A stretch of DNA of 64,000 bases from an uncultured Draconibacterium sp. (GTDB lineage: Bacteria > Bacteroidota > Bacteroidia > Bacteroidales > Prolixibacteraceae): the NCBI RefSeq assembly GCF_963676815.1, contig NZ_OY781365.1, positions 3,816,501 to 3,880,500 on the forward strand, read 5' to 3'. The notes below the pieces were generated by a model, which saw nothing but the letters and a program-made list of their open reading frames with translations, made no database searches and was not told the DNA's origin. This document shows, one piece after another, positions 59,807 through 64,000 of the stretch (within the stretch, counting starts at the first letter, position 1; every line of letters starts with the position of its first letter). The position numbers and the translations under genes are program-made.

Positions 59807-60838
59807 ATGAAAATATCTTATATCGTTTCCTCCAAAAACAATCCATTATATGATGGAGGTTTTTCAATAAACAACAGTTATAAAACATTTGGTCAACACA
59901 GTTTCATATATGATTTGGTACATGGATTTAGAAATAACAACCATGATGTTGTAATATATACAGATGAAGTTTTAGCTTTTCCACTTACCAACATTTTTCA
60001 TACCCAAGATATTGAAGTATTTCAAATCGAAGAACATAGTGAAATATGTTCTGATATTATATTTCTTGATACTATTGAAGATGAAATCCTTTGTAGAAAC
60101 GTTTTAGTTGGATTTAAAATTGCCATTATTCACAACTACTTAATAAAGCATAGTACGCTTTTATATGAGCTTTCGGACTGTATATTATGTATGACCGAAA
60201 TGGCAAAAAAGAGACAGTCTTCACTATATAGTTCAAATAAATTTGTTGTTGTAAATCAAGCCGTTGATTCTGTACGTTTTAAACCTAAAGAAAAGTTAGA
60301 AAAAAATCAATTTAAGTCAGTTCTAATTTATTCAAGAATGGACAAATATAAAGGGAAAATTTACGAACCAATAATTGAATATTTAATTGAATCAAATTTT
60401 TCAACATCAATTATGGGAGATGGTTCGGTTTTCCAATATTTTAAAGAGAAGTTTAAAGGTTTAATAACTCCTTTAAATCATGTACCTTGCTATAATATCC
60501 ATGATATTATAGAAGAACATGATATAATTATTTCAAATGGACGTGGAGTAATGGAAGGTTTAATGGCCAATAAACCCACAATCGCAGCAGGAATACGCTA
60601 TTGTGGCTTAATTAATTCATCAAACATCACTTTTCACTTGCAAAGTAATTTTACAGGCTCACACCTAAAAACAAATGAAATCTTAATTGAAAAAGACATT
60701 GAAAAGATAAATGCAAAAAAACAAATTGAAAGTAGATATTTAAGCATGAAGTATTTTGATATTAATGACTTTGTAAACAAAATATTTAAACTTAGAGAAA
60801 AACATATAATAAAATACGCTAATGTTTTATTCCGATAA
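59807..60838 (+). CDS. GT-B fold glycosyltransferase (GT4-like), cassette 1
   Basis: 343 residues. The N terminus is ISYIVSSKNNPLYDGGFSINNSYKTFG (in part), typical of a GT4 acceptor domain. The C-terminal half has VLIYSRMDKYKGKIYEP (nucleotide-sugar domain start), and ISNGRGVMEGLMANKPTIAAG, which fits the E-x7-E-type donor loop with one clear Glu. No signal or TM. It starts one base after the upstream stop and overlaps the acetyltransferase gene by 17 bases, so the three genes form one translation unit. The sugar donor and acceptor are unknown; drug or surface glycan modification are both possible. Confidence 0.78.
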   Translation: MKISYIVSSKNNPLYDGGFSINNSYKTFGQHSFIYDLVHGFRNNNHDVVIYTDEVLAFPLTNIFHTQDIEVFQIEEHSEICSDIIFLDTIEDEILCRNVLVGFKIAIIHNYLIKHSTLLYELSDCILCMTEMAKKRQSSLYSSNKFVVVNQAVDSVRFKPKEKLEKNQFKSVLIYSRMDKYKGKIYEPIIEYLIESNFSTSIMGDGSVFQYFKEKFKGLITPLNHVPCYNIHDIIEEHDIIISNGRGVMEGLMANKPTIAAGIRYCGLINSSNITFHLQSNFTGSHLKTNEILIEKDIEKINAKKQIESRYLSMKYFDINDFVNKIFKLREKHIIKYANVLFR

Positions 60839-61535
60839 AAAAGGAGTTGGTCCCTCTCCAGAAAACATTTACCCTGTTAAAGGAAATAAATCAGTGATAT
60901 TCTTAAAAAACATTATAACTAAACCTAGAATAAAAATAGGTGACTATACTACATTTGTTCCTTTAGATAGTGAAAAGTGGGATTTCGAGAAACATAATGT
61001 TTTGTATTATTCAAATGTTTTAAAGGATAATCTTATTATCGGGAAGTTTTGCAGAATCGCTTCTGATGCAAAATTTATGATGAATGCATCAAATCATACC
61101 TATTCGAACTTTACTGCTTATGGCTTTGGTTTTTTTGGTAATGGTTGGTGTAGCAATGCCTCTGACATTGGGATGAAAAATCTAGGTTATCCTCAAGACC
61201 ATATTACAAAAAAAGATATTGTCATTGGGAATGATGTATGGATAGGTTATGACAGTTTAATTCTACCAGGTACTAAAATTGGGGACGGTGCAATTATTGG
61301 TGCTAAAGCAGTTGTTTCTAAGGATGTCCCTCCCTATACAATAGTTGCTGGCAATCCAGCAAAATTCATTAAAACTCGATTTTCTGAGGAAATAATAGCA
61401 TTACTCTTAAAACTAAAATGGTGGAATTGGACAATTGACGAAATCACAGAGAATTTAGAAGTTATTAGTGGAAATAATTTTAATGCGTTGAAAGATTTAT
61501 ATAAAAAACGAAATGCTAACATTTTGTACAAGTAA
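60822..61535 (+). CDS. Vat/CatB-type xenobiotic acetyltransferase homologue, cassette 1
   Basis: 237 residues of left-handed beta-helix (hexapeptide) type. GPSPENIYPVKGNKSVIFLK near the N terminus parallels the start of Vat streptogramin acetyltransferases. The catalytic His is His92 in MNASNHTYS, followed by GFFGNGW. Hexapeptide repeats run through DIVIGNDVWIGYDSLILPGTKIGDGAIIGAKAVV (in part), then PYTIVAGNPAKFIKTRF and LKWWNWTIDEI, all family traits. It likely acetylates a small hydroxylated molecule using acetyl-CoA. Its 3' end overlaps the attC site, as in many integron cassettes. Confidence 0.87.
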   Translation: MFYSDKKGVGPSPENIYPVKGNKSVIFLKNIITKPRIKIGDYTTFVPLDSEKWDFEKHNVLYYSNVLKDNLIIGKFCRIASDAKFMMNASNHTYSNFTAYGFGFFGNGWCSNASDIGMKNLGYPQDHITKKDIVIGNDVWIGYDSLILPGTKIGDGAIIGAKAVVSKDVPPYTIVAGNPAKFIKTRFSEEIIALLLKLKWWNWTIDEITENLEVISGNNFNALKDLYKKRNANILYK

Positions 61536-61645
61536 TGGCAGGTGAAGTAGCAAATATCGAGGTTTGTAGTCCGCTCAAACTGCGTTGCGGTTTGACAGGG
61601 AAGTACCACGCAATCTGCCACTACTCATACAATTTTCCGTTATGC
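61514..61645 (+). other. attC site of cassette 1
   Basis: R'' box TGCTAAC (61514-61520) is the exact inverse complement of GTTAGCA at the cassette start (59036-59042), as required for an excisable integron cassette. The R' box is GTTATGC (61639-61645). The arms ATTTTGTACAAGTAATGGCAG (cut: 61521 on) and CTGCCACTACTCATACAATT (61616-61635) are imperfect inverted repeats, with an inner stem CAAAC...GTTTG. Length is 132 bases, in the attC range. Confidence 0.8.
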
Positions 61646-61730
61646 AGCATTTTGAACAGAAAACAAAAGACACACTGACAAAAAAATATAAGAAGATATT
61701 TTAAAGAAATAACCAATTAATAAAAACCAA

Positions 61731-62435
61731 ATGAAAAGAACCGGACTTGTTTTAATCGTTTTATTTCTTGCAATATGGAGTTACTCACAAGACAAGAATT
61801 TCATTGACCAACCATACCTGGAAACAGAAGCAGAAGTAGATTCACTTGTCATTCCAGACAAAATCTTTTTGACAATAATTTTAAATGAATCAGACAGTCG
61901 TGATAAAAAATCCACAGAAGAACTGGAAATTTTAATGCAACAGGTTTTAAGTTCTTTAAATATAGACACTGAAAATGATTTGTCGCTTTTGGATATCAGT
62001 AGTGATTTCAAAAAATATATTTTAAGCGACCAGAAAGTTCTGAAAACAAAAATGTATTCATTAATTGTTCATGACGCAAGGACTGCAGGAAAAGTATTAG
62101 CCGAACTTGAAAAGGTTGGGGTTTCAAATGTTTCTGTCGAAAAAACAGAATTTTCAGACTCAGAAAATTTGCAATTAAAATTAAAATCCTTGGCAGTATT
62201 AAAAGCAAAGAAAAATGCAGAAAGTATGCTAGCTCCTTTAAACCAAAAAATTGGAATGCCAATATTTATATCTGATTTAAATTCTATCTCTAATCAATTA
62301 CAAGGAAAAGTTGCTGGTATTCGAATCAGAGGAGCATCAAGTATTTATGGAAGTCGTGCAAGTGAACCAATTGCAATTGATTTTGACAAAATTGAATTCT
62401 CTGTCAAAGTGAATGTTAAATTTAAAATAGAATAA
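61731..62435 (+). CDS. exported SIMPL-domain (DUF541) protein, cassette 2
   Basis: 234 residues with a signal peptide (MKRTGLVLIVLFLAIWSYSQ). SIMPL features: an N-terminal strand VIPDKIFLTIILNESD, a central KMYSLIVHDARTAGKVLAELEKVG, and SLAVLKAKKNAESMLAPLNQKIG, then a final strand FSVKVNVKFKIE. An odd feature is LQGKVAGIRIRGASSIYGS (~190-208), which resembles the TonB-plug motif of SusC-type receptors. It is the only gene of cassette 2, with a ~90-base leader after the boundary. Confidence 0.8.
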   Translation: MKRTGLVLIVLFLAIWSYSQDKNFIDQPYLETEAEVDSLVIPDKIFLTIILNESDSRDKKSTEELEILMQQVLSSLNIDTENDLSLLDISSDFKKYILSDQKVLKTKMYSLIVHDARTAGKVLAELEKVGVSNVSVEKTEFSDSENLQLKLKSLAVLKAKKNAESMLAPLNQKIGMPIFISDLNSISNQLQGKVAGIRIRGASSIYGSRASEPIAIDFDKIEFSVKVNVKFKIE

Positions 62436-62444
62436 AAAAGCATT

Positions 62445-62589
62445 GCATAACACGGTACATATTGCAGGGCGGGGTTCGGTGGTACGCCAACTGCGCCCCG
62501 AGGCTTCGGCTCTCGCATCGCAGTTCCGTGTCCTTCGGACAGGAACGCTCTCCGAAATCCGCCCCGACAACATGCACTTTATGTTGGCG
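62445..62589 (+). other. attC site of cassette 2
   Basis: R'' box GCATAAC (62445-62451) is the exact inverse complement of GTTATGC at 61639-61645, where cassette 2 starts. The R' box is GTTGGCG (62583-62589). The arms GGGCGGGGTTCGG and CCGAAATCCGCCCC are imperfect inverted repeats, with a GC-rich inner stem AACTGCG...CGCAGTT. Length is 145 bases, sharply GC-rich against the AT-rich gene. Confidence 0.85.
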
Positions 62590-62635
62590 GCAAGTTTGAA
62601 TAAAAGACATCATACTTAATACTAAACATAAAAAG

Positions 62636-62749
62636 ATGAATAAGAAACTGTTTAAAATTATTGGGATTATTGCAGCGATAGTTGTGATAATTGTTTTTCT
62701 TGATTTTGCTCTTGGTGGAATTATAGCAGGATGGAATAATCCGAAATAA
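62636..62749 (+). CDS. 37-residue membrane peptide
   Basis: A frame found by eye just after the second attC: MNKKLFKIIGIIAAIVVIIV then FLDFALGGIIAGWNNPK. A basic start, one membrane helix and a GW-containing tail are typical of small Bacteroidota membrane proteins. It would be the first gene of a third cassette, or original flanking DNA. Function unknown. Confidence 0.5.
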   Translation: MNKKLFKIIGIIAAIVVIIVFLDFALGGIIAGWNNPK

Positions 62750-62855
62750 ACTATTCTCTCGCTGGTGCAAGACCAATTAAATAGTAAAAATTAAAACCAT
62801 CTCACTTTACAAAACTATTAACCGTTAATAAAATTCAAACACTAAAAACAAATAA

Positions 62856-63266
62856 ATGAATCTTAACCTAACCGGGCACAAATGCCCAACTTGTCAATCC
62901 GGAATTCGCCTGAATTTATATAGAAACCGAGAGGAAATTATTGAGTGCAAAAATTGCAAGAGTTTATTGGTGGAAACTCCTAAAAGCAGGTTGATTTCGA
63001 GTGCTGTATTGGTAATTGGAATTTTTATTGCAATTGGCGTTTCACTACTGGTTGATAATCTTTTAATCGGCTTTGTATCGTTATTGGTATCTATTTCCCT
63101 TTCGCAAATGCTAATAAAATTAAGGCTCGCAAAAGCGGAATTAAAAATCAGGGACAAAATTACTAATCGTGTGTCGTATATACAGAAATCGGACTGGGAG
63201 GATATTTTAAATAATTCAAGAAATGGGACGATAAATTATGAAATATTAGAGCGACTGGAGAAGTAA
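62856..63266 (+). CDS. zinc-ribbon membrane protein
   Basis: 136 residues. An N-terminal zinc ribbon with Cys pairs CPTC (~10-13) and CKNC (~32-35) is followed by two membrane helices (~47-65 and ~67-85) and a charged cytoplasmic tail. It probably binds one Zn2+; the role is unknown. No attC with an R'' complementary to GTTGGCG follows, so it cannot be shown to be a cassette gene. It ends ahead of a bidirectional terminator. Confidence 0.7.
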   Translation: MNLNLTGHKCPTCQSGIRLNLYRNREEIIECKNCKSLLVETPKSRLISSAVLVIGIFIAIGVSLLVDNLLIGFVSLLVSISLSQMLIKLRLAKAELKIRDKITNRVSYIQKSDWEDILNNSRNGTINYEILERLEK

Positions 63267-63291
63267 ACTAGATAAACATCATAAAACAAAA

Positions 63292-63311
63292 AAAGCCGGC
63301 AAACCGGCTTT
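63292..63311. terminator. bidirectional terminator between the zinc-ribbon gene and citrate synthase
   Basis: AAAGCCGG-CAAA-CCGGCTTT with A and T tracts outside. It serves both convergent genes. Confidence 0.85.
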
Positions 63312-63334
63312 CTTTATATCTATTGTTGCAATTC

Positions 63335-64000
63335 TTAGCAATTTTCTGTTCCTTTTCCTTCAGCTTGTTCTTTAAACCAGCTAAGTGGGTGCGAAGTTGG
63401 ACGCTCAATCGGCATACCGTAAATTCGGTCGTTTACCAACGATGCCAGTACACCTAATGCACGCGATACACCAAACATTACGGTATAGAAAGTGTATTCC
63501 TTAATTCCGTAGTGGTACAGCAACGATCCGCTGTAAGCATCAACGTTTGGCCATGGATTCTTAATTTTTCCAACAGAACCCAAAATTGGAGGAACTACGC
63601 GGTACAACTGGTTGGCCAGGTTAATCATTTTATCGTCTTTGATATACTTGTTGGCAAATTCCTGTTGTGCGGTAAAACGTGGGTCCGTTTTACGCAATAC
63701 AGCGTGTCCGTAACCCGGAATTACACGACCGTTCTCCAGTGTTTGTTTACAGTATTCGGCCACCTGCTCGTCGGTAGGTGTGTCGGTATCCAGCTCTTCG
63801 ATCATTTCAAAGATCCAGAAAATAACATCCTGGTTGGCCAGTCCGTGCAGTGGTCCGGCCAAACCGGTCATTGCTGCAGCATAGCAGTAGTATGGATTAC
63901 TTAAAGCCGATCCTACCAGGTGCGCTGTGTGTGCCGATACGTTTCCACCTTCGTGGTCGGCGTGAATGATCATGTACAAACGGAACAAACGACGGATATC
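63335..64000 (-). CDS. gltA: citrate synthase, C-terminal part (gene continues beyond window)
   Basis: 221 visible residues, open to the right edge. Catalytic and substrate motifs are HGLANQ (His), VIPGYGHAVLRKTDPRF (His and Asp region), and the C-terminal SRALGVLASLVNDRIYGMPIERPTS. It condenses acetyl-CoA with oxaloacetate. The HEGGN and GLAGPLHGLANQ spacing resembles the eukaryote-like type found in Bacteroidota. As a core gene it marks the right edge of the variable island. Confidence 0.94.
   Translation of the reverse strand, partial: DIRRLFRLYMIIHADHEGGNVSAHTAHLVGSALSNPYYCYAAAMTGLAGPLHGLANQDVIFWIFEMIEELDTDTPTDEQVAEYCKQTLENGRVIPGYGHAVLRKTDPRFTAQQEFANKYIKDDKMINLANQLYRVVPPILGSVGKIKNPWPNVDAYSGSLLYHYGIKEYTFYTVMFGVSRALGVLASLVNDRIYGMPIERPTSHPLSWFKEQAEGKGTENC

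Overview
The window looks like chromosomal DNA of a Bacteroidota bacterium, probably a free-living polysaccharide degrader of the Marinilabiliales/Prolixibacteraceae type. The signs are several promoters with the Bacteroidota -7 motif TAnnTTTG, many secreted glycoside hydrolases and DUF1080/DUF4886 proteins, IntDOT-like tyrosine recombinases, and a biotin-dependent Na+ oxaloacetate decarboxylase. The lineage is inferred from gene content only.

Layout. (1) 1-10.75 kb: a co-oriented carbohydrate-use locus (alpha/beta hydrolase, exported FAD oxidoreductase, unknown secreted protein, CstA-family transporter, GH2 beta-galactosidase, double DUF1080 lipoprotein, DUF4886 protein). (2) 10.75-18.34 kb: a mobile region ending next to tRNA-Pro(GGG). 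It holds two related integrative units in tandem. Each has a perfect palindrome with direct repeats, a bulged hairpin that covaries between the copies, a T-rich tract and AT hairpin, a G-rich box, and a leftward tyrosine recombinase preceded by its own hairpins. The right unit carries a four-gene replication-like cargo; the left unit has none. (3) 18.5-26.8 kb: trxB, hemolysin III, VOC protein, DUF1460 amidase, macrodomain protein, and a three-gene cluster with a signal-less cell-wall hydrolase. (4) 27-31.3 kb: a glycerol operon, padR-glpK-glpD-glpF. (5) 31.4-44.2 kb: CBM9-like protein, SNF2 helicase, NYN-domain protein, cold-shock protein, oadG-oadA-oadB, DUF169 protein, hybrid histidine kinase. 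(6) 44.4-54.4 kb: two GH92 alpha-mannosidases, a GH18 enzyme, a Crp/YceI/pirin/nitroreductase cluster, and a DUF1080 protein. (7) 54.5-57.1 kb: an SQR-like flavoprotein, a 54-residue small protein and a methyltransferase. (8) 57.1-63.3 kb: a variable island with nested palindromic repeats, a 21-bp minisatellite and two integron-type gene cassettes with attC sites but no integrase in view. (9) The right edge is the 3' part of a citrate synthase gene.

The two most unusual structures are the attC-bounded cassettes at 59.04-62.59 kb and the paired structured non-coding modules at 10.87-11.45 and 13.42-13.98 kb. The first cassette encodes a two-TM protein, a GT-B glycosyltransferase and a Vat-like xenobiotic acetyltransferase. 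All calls come from reading the sequence; no database search was run.
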